Of a stretch of DNA of 30,866 nucleotides, positions 16,107 through 23,355 are shown piece by piece. The notes under the pieces are model-generated. The model was not told the DNA's origin, made no database searches, and saw nothing but the letters and a program-made list of their open reading frames with translations. Within the stretch, counting starts at the first letter, position 1. Each line of letters opens with the position of its first letter. Both the position numbers and the translations under genes were made by a program. The stretch is from SMWD01 sp002729875 (GTDB lineage Bacteria > Pseudomonadota > Gammaproteobacteria > Steroidobacterales > GCA-2729495), in contig DASCMH010000028.1 in the NCBI GenBank assembly GCA_036010905.1, positions 1 through 30,866 of the forward strand, in the 5' to 3' direction.

Positions 16107-17358
16107 ACCGCAGCAATCCGTTTGGCAACCCGTTTGGGTAGAGTGGTGCGATCTTAATGCATTCACCTGCAGCTACGTCAACCGTTCCTTCCGGGACAAT
16201 CGCCCAGCAGTTGGCCTGCATCAGTGAGTTAATCTTGAAAGATTCCTGTCCGGGAAGCAGTCGGGTACGCCAGTATCCCTTCGTGTCAGGTTCCGTCCGG
16301 GCCTTGCCAAAGAAGGTCATACCCGGTTTTGAGCTGATCGGTTCCGCGCAGATGGTGGGCAGGAACTGTTCGCTAACCAGGCCCTGCAGGTGGCGCAGGG
16401 CAGGCAGGACAAAAAATCTCAGCCCGACAGCTACGGCAATCGGATTTCCCGGTAAGCCAAAAAACAGTGTGTTCTTGTCAAGCCGGGCAAACAAAAGCGG
16501 TTTGCCGGGTCGCATAGCAACTTTGTGGAATATGGTTTCACCGCCCAGGGCCTTGATGGCATCAGGTACGAGATCGAAACGGCCAGCTGATACGCCGCCC
16601 GTGGTCAAAACAATGTCGGCATGATCGCCGCAGGCTTTGATAGCCGCGCACAATTTGTGCGGATCATCCGTGACAAAGTCAGTCTGGATGAGATCGGTAT
16701 TGGTAGCAGTAAGAAACGAGCGCAAATAGGGGCTGTTGGCGTCGCGAATCAGACCGCCGCCGGATGGAACCCCGGACATTGCCAGTTCACTCCCGGTGGT
16801 AATCAGCGCGATTCTCGGTTTTCGGCGCGTTTCGACAACGTCGGTGCCGGTCGCCGCAAGACCCATTATGTGGTGGGGTTCGAGCAGGTGGCCGTGGGTG
16901 AAAATAGTCTGGCCAAGTTGAAAATCCTGACCGGCCTGGCGCACGTGCTGGTTGGCTGGAACCGGTTCCGTGCAGCTGATCAGCGTTGCTGTGCCGTTTG
17001 CTTCACGCTGAGCCTTGATTCTTTCCACCGGTATAACGGTGTCGTAGCCGGCAGGTATCGGTGCGCCGGTCATGATTTCGACCGCTTGCCCGGAAATGCC
17101 TTCAGGCGGCTGCTGACCGGCCGCGACGAGCCCGGTCACCGGCAACTCGATCGGGGTATCTGAATCAGCCCGGGCAGTGTCTGCGGCACTCAATGCAAAT
17201 CCATCCATTGCCGAATTGGCAAATGACGGGACATTCATTTTGCTGCACAGATCTTCGACCGGTGCCCTGCCGAGCAGCTCATCGAGTCGGGTAGGGGCGG
17301 ATTCAAGCGGCTGACAAACTGCAGCAATACGGCGTAAGGCATTTTGGTAACTGATCAT
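16105..17358 (-). CDS. moeA: Molybdopterin molybdenumtransferase MoeA
   Basis: Inserts molybdate into adenylylated molybdopterin to form active Moco in the cytoplasm. With ATG 17358 (MISYQNALRRIAAV) it is 417 residues, the family norm; the frame extends upstream to 17478 through a palindromic repeat and is not used. SAMDGFAL holds the conserved Asp near the active site. ITTGSELAMSG corresponds to the TTGDE motif with Ser replacing the usual Asp. TTGGVSAGRFDLV, FHKVAMRPGKP and FGLPGNPIAV are diagnostic. It is convergent with mobB and divergent from the TorD-like chaperone gene, so Moco supply is grouped with its users. The ribosome site is weak. Confidence 0.95.
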   Translation of the reverse strand: MISYQNALRRIAAVCQPLESAPTRLDELLGRAPVEDLCSKMNVPSFANSAMDGFALSAADTARADSDTPIELPVTGLVAAGQQPPEGISGQAVEIMTGAPIPAGYDTVIPVERIKAQREANGTATLISCTEPVPANQHVRQAGQDFQLGQTIFTHGHLLEPHHIMGLAATGTDVVETRRKPRIALITTGSELAMSGVPSGGGLIRDANSPYLRSFLTATNTDLIQTDFVTDDPHKLCAAIKACGDHADIVLTTGGVSAGRFDLVPDAIKALGGETIFHKVAMRPGKPLLFARLDKNTLFFGLPGNPIAVAVGLRFFVLPALRHLQGLVSEQFLPTICAEPISSKPGMTFFGKARTEPDTKGYWRTRLLPGQESFKINSLMQANCWAIVPEGTVDVAAGECIKIAPLYPNGLPNGLLR

Positions 17359-17380
17359 GATGCGGTGGATTTTAGCCCGG

Positions 17381-17405
17381 AAAATTGGTGTCTGACACCA
17401 GTTTT
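17381..17405. repeat. Dispersed palindromic repeat, copy 3 (most symmetrical)
   Basis: A 25-base near-perfect palindrome: left arm AAAATTGGTGTC, centre T, right arm GACACCAGTTTT (one mismatch, a possible G-U pair in RNA). It shares its core with the copies at 4498 and 7737. It lies between the divergent moeA and TorD-like genes. Confidence 0.55.
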
Positions 17406-17408
17406 CCA

Positions 17409-17420
17409 TGATAATTATCA
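17409..17420. promoter_or_regulatory. Perfect 12 bp palindrome in the moeA/TorD-like intergenic region
   Basis: TGATAATTATCA is its own reverse complement and lies 3 bases from the repeat at 17381-17405. It is in the 146 bp between divergent Mo genes, about 50 bases from the moeA start and 85 from the chaperone start. An operator role is possible; AT-rich palindromes of this length also occur by chance. The GATAATTATC core recalls half of a Fur-type box, but it is too short to call. Confidence 0.35.
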
Positions 17421-17504
17421 CCACTCCAGGCAGATTCGACCGGTAGGCTCTAGTCATGTCAGTACAAGCAACATCCAAATCATTAGTGCAAGGGACGGCG
17501 AGAG

Positions 17505-18218
17505 GTGCCTGAAGACGTTGGTGTGACGATGCACAAGCCCGATGAAACCATAAACCAGACGCGACTGATTAGTGTCAGCGAGCGTGATGCCCGGCAAACG
17601 GCTGCCGTACGTTGTGCGTGCTATGCCGTAATGTCAGAGCTGACCTGCTCGCCGCACGACATCGATCCGCGGGCGTCTCTGCGTGATAAGATCGATATTG
17701 TTACGGCTCTTGATTACGCAAAGGGTCTGGATACTTTGTTGCGTGAGTTTGTCGCACTGGATCTCGACACACTCAAATATGAATATAGTGCGTTATTCGA
17801 GGTCGGTGGCGACGGGCCGCCTTGTCCGATTCGTGAAGATCTGCAAACCGGTCAGCGCAAGGGTACCCGCGAGGATCTCGTGAGGTTCTATAACTACTTT
17901 AATTACCAGCTGGAAGAAAAGTTTGCGTGGGCTCCGGACCATCTGTCTGTCGAGCTGGAGTTCATGCATTTTCTGTGCTATCGAGAAGCATCGGCAGAGA
18001 CCGATGCGGCGTCTTACCAGTTGGCGCAGGTAGATTTTTCCGAACGCCACCCGGTTAGCTGGGTGCCCGAACTGGCCGGGAGTGTTGCCAGAGTCGCGCC
18101 AGATTCGATTTATCGCCGGGTCATCGACACGGTCGAACAATTCCTGACCGCCGACTATGCGTGGCAGTGTGGGACGATTATCACTGAGGATAAGGACCAT
18201 GCAGGGTGGAAAGAATAA
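17505..18218 (+). CDS. TorD/DmsD-family molybdoenzyme chaperone
   Basis: Cytoplasmic redox-enzyme maturation protein of 237 residues in the all-helical TorD/DmsD/NarJ superfamily. It is expected to bind the apo large subunit encoded next and hold it until bis-MGD is inserted. The signature region EYSALFEVGGDGPPCPIREDLQTG (residues about 95-115) matches the family's YxxLF...P..PYEs-type block. The following FYNYFNYQL...PDHLSVELEFMHFL segment is equally typical. The start is taken as GTG 17505; ATG 17529 (MHKPDETIN) is an equally good alternative. It ends 46 bases before the transhydroxylase-like gene. A chaperone is notable because no Tat signal is seen on that enzyme. Confidence 0.85.
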   Translation: MPEDVGVTMHKPDETINQTRLISVSERDARQTAAVRCACYAVMSELTCSPHDIDPRASLRDKIDIVTALDYAKGLDTLLREFVALDLDTLKYEYSALFEVGGDGPPCPIREDLQTGQRKGTREDLVRFYNYFNYQLEEKFAWAPDHLSVELEFMHFLCYREASAETDAASYQLAQVDFSERHPVSWVPELAGSVARVAPDSIYRRVIDTVEQFLTADYAWQCGTIITEDKDHAGWKE

Positions 18219-18264
18219 ATAACCGGCGTGTGGGTGCAACCGCGTCAGCATAAGGAGGGTCAAG

Positions 18265-21222
18265 ATGAATTTTTCAGTCTTACTTTGGGGTATGGTGCAG
18301 GCGCTGAGAGTGACTGCACGCGTGTATCCTGAGTTTGCCGAACGCCTGAAAGAGAAAGATCTCATAGCGCAGTTCAAATTACTGGACCAACCGACAGGTC
18401 GCTGGGTAAAGCTTGAAAACGGCAAGGTCAGCTCAGCAAAGGGCATTCACGAAAACCCGGATCTAACTATCTTTTTTAAAAACCAGGCTATTGCGGAAGA
18501 GTTTCTGACGCCGCCGTTCGACCAACTGGTGCGTATCGATGCCGCAAAGAATTTTAAAATCGGATTGGAAGGCCCGGATGATTTAGCCGTGTGGTTCATG
18601 TCTACGCTGGCAAGCATGGAACCGCAGACCTGGAAGAGCGGGACCGACATGGGGAATGGTGTTACGCGCTACACCAACGGCACCAATGGCGGGCCGATCT
18701 TCGTCTATGTAAAGGACGGCAAGATCATCAGAACCACGCCGGTGGATTTCGATGATGACGATGCACCTTCATGGTCGATTAAAGCCCGCGGCAAGACCTT
18801 TACGCCACCGCGCAAGACGACCTTGCCCGCCCATGGCATGTGCCAGAAGTCCCTGGTGTATTCGAAAGAACGCTTGCTGTATCCCATGAAGCGGGTTGAT
18901 TTTGATCCCGATGGCGAACGCAATATTGAGAATCGTGGTAAGTCGGAGTTTGAACGAATCAGTTGGGAGGAAGCGCTCGAGATCGTCAGCAAGGAGATCA
19001 AGCGTTGCAAGACTGTTGGTCCGGGCGCAATAGCGGTCGCTAATGGTTCGCACCACCAGTGGGGCAACCTGGGTCATTACCTGAGCGCATTTAACCGGTT
19101 CTGGAACCTGATCGGTGTGACCAAGCTGGTGCACAACCCCGACAGTTGGGAAGGGTGGTTCTGGGGTGCGATGCACCACTGGGGTAACAGCCTGCGTCTC
19201 GGCGCTGCAGAGCCCTACGGCACGGTCGAAGACTGTCTCAAAGAAGCGGAAATGATCGTCTTCTGGTCCAGCGATCCCGATGCGACCTATGGGTTTGAAG
19301 GCACCATACGACGTGGTTGGGCCAAGGAACTGGGCATCAAGATGGTGCATATCGATCCGCACATGAACTATACCGCTGCCCACTCAGGTGGCAAGTGGAT
19401 AGCGCCCAGGCCGGGTACGGATCCGGCCCTTGCCCAGGCGATTTGCCATGTCTGGATTACCGAGGATCTCTATGATCAGGAGTTCGTGGCAAACAGAACC
19501 ACCGGGTTCGAGGAGTGGAAAGCCTATATCCTTGGCCAGACGGATGGTACGGCGAAAACCCCCGAGTGGCAGGAGGCGGAAACCGGCATACCCGCGCGCG
19601 AGGTCCGGGCGCTGGCTCGGGAATGGGGTAGCAAGAAAACCTATCTCGGTGCCGGCGGCTGGGGCAGCGGTGTCGGCGGCGCCTGTCGCGGGCCGATGGG
19701 TGTGCAGTGGGCCCGCATGATGACGATCCTCGGCGCGATGCAGGGCATGGGACGGCCGGGTTCCAACTTCGGTAACCTGCAGTTCGGTACCCCGCTGGAC
19801 TTTAATTTCTATTTCCCCGGTTATGCCGAAGGAAGCATGTCCGGCGACCTGGCTTACAGTGCGAATTCGGCCAATAACTATCAGCGCATGCCGCATATCG
19901 TGACCATGAGTTCGGTCAGGCAGAGTATTCCCCGGATATATTTGCCCGAGGCAATTATGGAAGGCAAAGCAATGGGTTACCTGACCGATGTGGCTTCGGT
20001 GCAGGGTCAGTTTTTCCCGTTCGGCTATCCGTCACCCGGGCACGTGCCGGTCGAAATGATCTACAAGTACGGTAGTGCCTCCTTCGGCACGATGGTCAAT
20101 TCAAATCGCTGGGTGAACATGTATCAGCATGAAAACCTGAAATTTGTGGTTAACCAGTCGGTTTGGAACGAAGGCGAAACGAGGTTCTCGGATATTATCC
20201 TGCCCGCGTGTTCGGTCTTCGAGCGCTGGGATATCGGCGAATGGCTGAATGTAGGACCGGCTTATGTGCATCATATGTATTCGATGTGCAATCACCGCGT
20301 GATTTCGATGCAGCACAAATGCATCGAGCCGCTGGGCGAGTCCAAATCCGATTACGATATCTTCCTTGCCATCGCAGAGAAGCTGGACCTTGGGGCGGTG
20401 TATTCGGAAGGCGGCAACACGGAACTTGACTGGTGTAAGCGTGTGTTCGATTCGTCTGACATGGCCAAACATATCTCCTGGAGAAAATTTCTGAAAAAGG
20501 GTTACTTCGTCGTGCCCCCGGAACCGGAAGCGTCGCGGGCGCCAACTGCTTACCGGTGGTTCTATGAAGGCCGGAAAAAGGATTTGCCCGAACCCAGTCC
20601 GCTGCCGTCGGATTACCGGGGCAATTATGGCGAGGGGCTGCAAACACCATCCGGGAAGTTCGAATTTGTTCCTGAGACACTGACCCGAATCGATGATCCG
20701 GAGCGGCCACCGTTAAACAAGTATATGCCCACCTACGAGGATCCGCAGAAAGATGAAAAATTGGCGGGGTATACCCTGAAGTTGCTGACGCCGCACTCTC
20801 GGTATCCGTTTCATGTTATGGGTGACGATGAGGGCAGCTCGCTGCGCGACATCCGGGAACATCGTGTTCTGGTCGATGGTCATTATTACTTCGTGGCGAG
20901 GATTAACCGTCAGGACGCAGCCGACAGAGCGATCAGGGATGATGACCTGATACGCCTGTGGAATAACCGGGGCTCGGTCGTTTGCGCCGCACAGGTCACC
21001 GATCGCTTGCGCCCGGGCACCATTAGCGCCTCTACCGCATCGGCTGAATACCGACCGGCTGGTGAACCGGGCAAATCGACCGATCTCGGCGGTTGCACCA
21101 ATATGCTGAATCCCAGTAAATCCATAACACCGAAATCCCACGGTATAAAACCTAATTCAACCCTGATTCAGGTTGAAAAATGGACCGGTGTCGATACCTG
21201 GAAACCCGCGGAGGCAGTGTAA
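18265..21222 (+). CDS. SCP2-domain-fused Mo-bisMGD hydroxylase large subunit (pyrogallol transhydroxylase/resorcinol hydroxylase-like)
   Basis: 985-residue large subunit of a DMSO-reductase-superfamily enzyme, closest by motif to pyrogallol-phloroglucinol transhydroxylase AthL and resorcinol hydroxylase RehL. The family part starts near Met129 (GGPIFVYVKDGKIIRTTP). Ser294 in NPDSWEGW is the expected Mo ligand. Asp293, Trp295, His263 in GSHHQWGN and the Tyr of FYFPGYAEG match catalytic residues I recall for AthL. The Tyr-Arg pair after GN.G is HisTyr here, suggesting a changed pocket. There is no N-terminal Fe-S cysteine set, as in AthL. Residues about 10-117 are an added SCP2-like lipid-carrier domain (GRWVKLENGKV, NPDLTIFFKN, FKIGLEGPDDLA). 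AAGGAGGG precedes the ATG; no Tat signal is seen, so it is probably cytoplasmic. The large-subunit stop overlaps the small-subunit start by one base. Confidence 0.88.
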   Translation: MNFSVLLWGMVQALRVTARVYPEFAERLKEKDLIAQFKLLDQPTGRWVKLENGKVSSAKGIHENPDLTIFFKNQAIAEEFLTPPFDQLVRIDAAKNFKIGLEGPDDLAVWFMSTLASMEPQTWKSGTDMGNGVTRYTNGTNGGPIFVYVKDGKIIRTTPVDFDDDDAPSWSIKARGKTFTPPRKTTLPAHGMCQKSLVYSKERLLYPMKRVDFDPDGERNIENRGKSEFERISWEEALEIVSKEIKRCKTVGPGAIAVANGSHHQWGNLGHYLSAFNRFWNLIGVTKLVHNPDSWEGWFWGAMHHWGNSLRLGAAEPYGTVEDCLKEAEMIVFWSSDPDATYGFEGTIRRGWAKELGIKMVHIDPHMNYTAAHSGGKWIAPRPGTDPALAQAICHVWITEDLYDQEFVANRTTGFEEWKAYILGQTDGTAKTPEWQEAETGIPAREVRALAREWGSKKTYLGAGGWGSGVGGACRGPMGVQWARMMTILGAMQGMGRPGSNFGNLQFGTPLDFNFYFPGYAEGSMSGDLAYSANSANNYQRMPHIVTMSSVRQSIPRIYLPEAIMEGKAMGYLTDVASVQGQFFPFGYPSPGHVPVEMIYKYGSASFGTMVNSNRWVNMYQHENLKFVVNQSVWNEGETRFSDIILPACSVFERWDIGEWLNVGPAYVHHMYSMCNHRVISMQHKCIEPLGESKSDYDIFLAIAEKLDLGAVYSEGGNTELDWCKRVFDSSDMAKHISWRKFLKKGYFVVPPEPEASRAPTAYRWFYEGRKKDLPEPSPLPSDYRGNYGEGLQTPSGKFEFVPETLTRIDDPERPPLNKYMPTYEDPQKDEKLAGYTLKLLTPHSRYPFHVMGDDEGSSLRDIREHRVLVDGHYYFVARINRQDAADRAIRDDDLIRLWNNRGSVVCAAQVTDRLRPGTISASTASAEYRPAGEPGKSTDLGGCTNMLNPSKSITPKSHGIKPNSTLIQVEKWTGVDTWKPAEAV

Positions 21223-22064
21223 TGGCTATGAAATGGAATCTGATTGTTGATATTGAGCGCTGCAATAACTGCCGCGTCTGTTTTCTGGCGGTGAAGGATG
21301 AACATATCGGCAACGATTTCCCCGGTTATGCCGCAGCACAACCTGCGCAGGGGCATAACTGGATGGAGATCGAGAGAAAGGAGCGCGGCAGCTATCCGAT
21401 TGTCGAAGCAAATTTCATGCCCGTGATGTGTAATCACTGCGATGATCCACCCTGCATGAAAGCCGCACAAGGTGGTGCAGTCAGCAAGCGAGCCGACGGT
21501 ATCGTGATCATCGACCCGCAAAAATCCAAAGGTCAGCAAGCGATCAAAGATGCCTGTCCGTATGGTGCGGTTTCCTGGAACGAGGAACAGCAGATTCCGC
21601 AGGCATGGATTTTCGACGCACACTTGCTGGATGATGGCTGGACGCAAACCCGCGCGGAGCAATGTTGTCCGACGGATGTATTCAGATCCGTCAAGGTTGA
21701 TGATCAGAAAATGCAGCAGATTAAAGAGCAGGAAGGCCTGGAAGTCCTGCAGCCGGAACTCGGGGCCAGGCCCCGCGTGTATTATAAGAATTTGCATTTG
21801 ATGACCCAGTGTTTTGTCGCTGGATCGGTGGTGGTGCAAGTAAATGGCGTTGAAGAATGTGACCAAGGTGCTGAGGTCATATTGAAGCAGAATGGTGGCG
21901 AGGTCGGTCGGGCGATGACGGATTTGTTCGGCGAATTCAAGATTGACGGACTCCAGCCGGGCAGTGGTCAGTATGAGCTGGAGATCAGCGGGTCGGGCGG
22001 TAGCCTGTCGAAACGATTTGAACTTGGCGATGCAAGTCTCTATCTGGGGGCGTTGACCGCTTAG
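21222..22064 (+). CDS. Fe-S small subunit of the transhydroxylase-like enzyme (AthS/RehS-like)
   Basis: Electron-transfer partner of the preceding subunit, 280 residues. The start is ATG 21222 (TAATG overlap, preceded by GGAGG). Ferredoxin-like residues 1-155 contain Cys14, 17, 20 (fourth position Val24), Cys70, 73, 78, Cys112 in ACPYG, and Cys148-149. In AthS, as I recall it, three [4Fe-4S] clusters use twelve Cys. Here the fourth Cys of motif I and the CxxC of motif IV (Trp129, Asp132) are replaced together, consistent with two clusters. After ELGARPRVYYKNL, residues about 195-280 form a Cna-B/carboxypeptidase-regulatory-like beta domain (TDLFGEFKIDGL), also present in AthS. No membrane anchor subunit follows. 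Confidence 0.88.
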   Translation: MAMKWNLIVDIERCNNCRVCFLAVKDEHIGNDFPGYAAAQPAQGHNWMEIERKERGSYPIVEANFMPVMCNHCDDPPCMKAAQGGAVSKRADGIVIIDPQKSKGQQAIKDACPYGAVSWNEEQQIPQAWIFDAHLLDDGWTQTRAEQCCPTDVFRSVKVDDQKMQQIKEQEGLEVLQPELGARPRVYYKNLHLMTQCFVAGSVVVQVNGVEECDQGAEVILKQNGGEVGRAMTDLFGEFKIDGLQPGSGQYELEISGSGGSLSKRFELGDASLYLGALTA

Positions 22065-22423
22065 TCGCGGCTGGTAGTTGACTGAATCGACCACACCTGC
22101 TTCGCTACTCTTTAGGGATGAGCCGCCCCGGTCAAATCACTCGGCATACACCGTCCCCCGGCCCGAATAATGAACCAGGATGAAGCAACTGGGAAACGCC
22201 TGATTCAGAGCCAGTTCATCACCCTGCCCGGGGATTGCCGGCATGCAAAGATGCCCGGCATAATGGCGCCGTGCTGGTTGACAATGAGTGCTAATTTTCT
22301 CCCCAGTTTTAGCAGTTTTGCCAATAGGTAATAGTCCGTATTGTTTGGCCTTGCTACTGGCAAGTATAAAGCTCCGCAATACAGAGAGTCAGTCTGGTTT
22401 AATAGTTTAAGGGGTTGGCAAAC
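22065..22423. other. Intergenic region between the transhydroxylase-like and nar units
   Basis: No gene is visible. A strong hairpin (22237-22259: GCCGGCAT, loop GCAAAG, ATGCCCGGC with one bulge) lies in the middle without a T-tract. Further right, TTGTTT (22341-22346), 18 bases, TATAAA (22365-22370) could be the promoter of the cytochrome-nar operon, with a start about 45-50 bases before the ATG. I find no full FNR box (TTGAT-N4-ATCAA) here. The size and contents suggest the nar genes are a separate transcription unit from the transhydroxylase-like genes. Confidence 0.45.
22324..22370 (+). promoter_or_regulatory. Candidate promoter of the cytochrome-nar operon with one NarL-type heptamer
   Basis: TTGTTT-N18-TATAAA (22341-22370) is a moderate sigma70 match. 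ATAGGTA at 22324-22330 is, on the minus strand, TACCTAT, which fits the NarL heptamer TACYYMT and would centre about 50 bases upstream of the start point. A single heptamer is weak evidence because it occurs often by chance. Confidence 0.3.
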
Positions 22424-23323
22424 ATGGGTTGTAGTTTCTTCGCGGAATGGCGAATCCCGGTTCCGGGTGCCCTGATATTTGTGCTTTCTATGGCGATGTT
22501 CAGCGACGGCTGGGCGCAGCAAGCCGGTGAGGAGTTATTTCAAACCACCTGTGCTGCCTGTCACACGATAGGAGGTGGCCGGCTCGTCGGTCCCGACCTG
22601 GCGGGCTGTAACGAAGCGAGATCCCAGGAGTGGCTTGAGCAGTTCGTGAAGTCGCCCCAGACGATGATCAAAAACGAGGATTCCGAAGCTGTCGCCCTGC
22701 TGGCGGAATACAACGGCATAATGATGCCGGATACCCAGATGTCCGGACACCAGATCCAGGATGTACTGCATTACATCAGGGTCACTAGCGAGGCCCTGAA
22801 ATCATCCGGTGGCGAAGGCGCGACGCCGGCCCCGACTGTCACACTGGCAAGTACGCCCGAGGACATCGAAAAGGGCCGCAAGATGTTTTTTGGCGCCATT
22901 CGCCTGGAGAAAGGCGGCGTGGCCTGTAATGCCTGCCACGACGTGCGTCATGACGCCATCGTCGGCGGGGGTAACCTGTCCCTCGGACTCAACAAGGTGT
23001 TCACGAAATATGATGACGTTACCGCCAGAGTCCATGTACACCTCCACAAGACACCACACCCGATTATGCGGGCAGCTTACGCTGACAACCCGTTGACCGA
23101 AGAAGAAATCATGGCCCTTATTGCATTTCTCAAGCATGCTGATACTGAGGAAACCACCGACTCACCGAAATATGACGGAATCGGACTTTTCCTGAGTGGA
23201 GCGGTCGGAGCTGCAATCCTGTTCCTGTTTTTCGGGATCTTCTGGCGCGGACGCAAGTCCGGATCCGTTAACCAGGCAATCTATGAGCGGCAAGTAACGT
23301 CCGTCGTGGAAGACCGGGTTTAG
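22424..23323 (+). CDS. Membrane-anchored dihaem cytochrome c (NarC-like)
   Basis: Periplasmic electron carrier of 299 residues. An N-terminal signal peptide ends near DGWA/QQ. The first cytochrome c domain holds CAACH (Cys43, Cys46, His47) with likely Met ligand in MMPDTQM. The second holds CNACH (Cys168, Cys171, His172) with Met in HPIMRAAYADNPLT. A C-terminal helix at residues about 252-274 (GLFLSGAVGAAILFLFFGIFW) followed by WRGRK anchors it to the inner membrane. I start at ATG 22424, which sits 9 bases after AAGGGG. It is 32 bases before narG, matching the Thermus-type narC-narGHJI arrangement. It probably passes electrons between the quinone/cytochrome pool and NarI, in either direction. 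Confidence 0.85.
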   Translation: MGCSFFAEWRIPVPGALIFVLSMAMFSDGWAQQAGEELFQTTCAACHTIGGGRLVGPDLAGCNEARSQEWLEQFVKSPQTMIKNEDSEAVALLAEYNGIMMPDTQMSGHQIQDVLHYIRVTSEALKSSGGEGATPAPTVTLASTPEDIEKGRKMFFGAIRLEKGGVACNACHDVRHDAIVGGGNLSLGLNKVFTKYDDVTARVHVHLHKTPHPIMRAAYADNPLTEEEIMALIAFLKHADTEETTDSPKYDGIGLFLSGAVGAAILFLFFGIFWRGRKSGSVNQAIYERQVTSVVEDRV

Positions 23324-23355
23324 TGCACAACAGTTGCGAACAATAGGTAGGAAGC

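Noticed and set aside
21168..22094. Minus-strand frame of 308 codons antisense to the Fe-S small subunit
   Set aside because: The plus-strand frame has clear cysteine motifs and coupling to the large subunit; the antisense product is not protein-like.
22065..22423. FNR box for the nar operon
   Set aside because: I searched by eye for TTGAT-N4-ATCAA and found only poor matches, so no FNR site is claimed.
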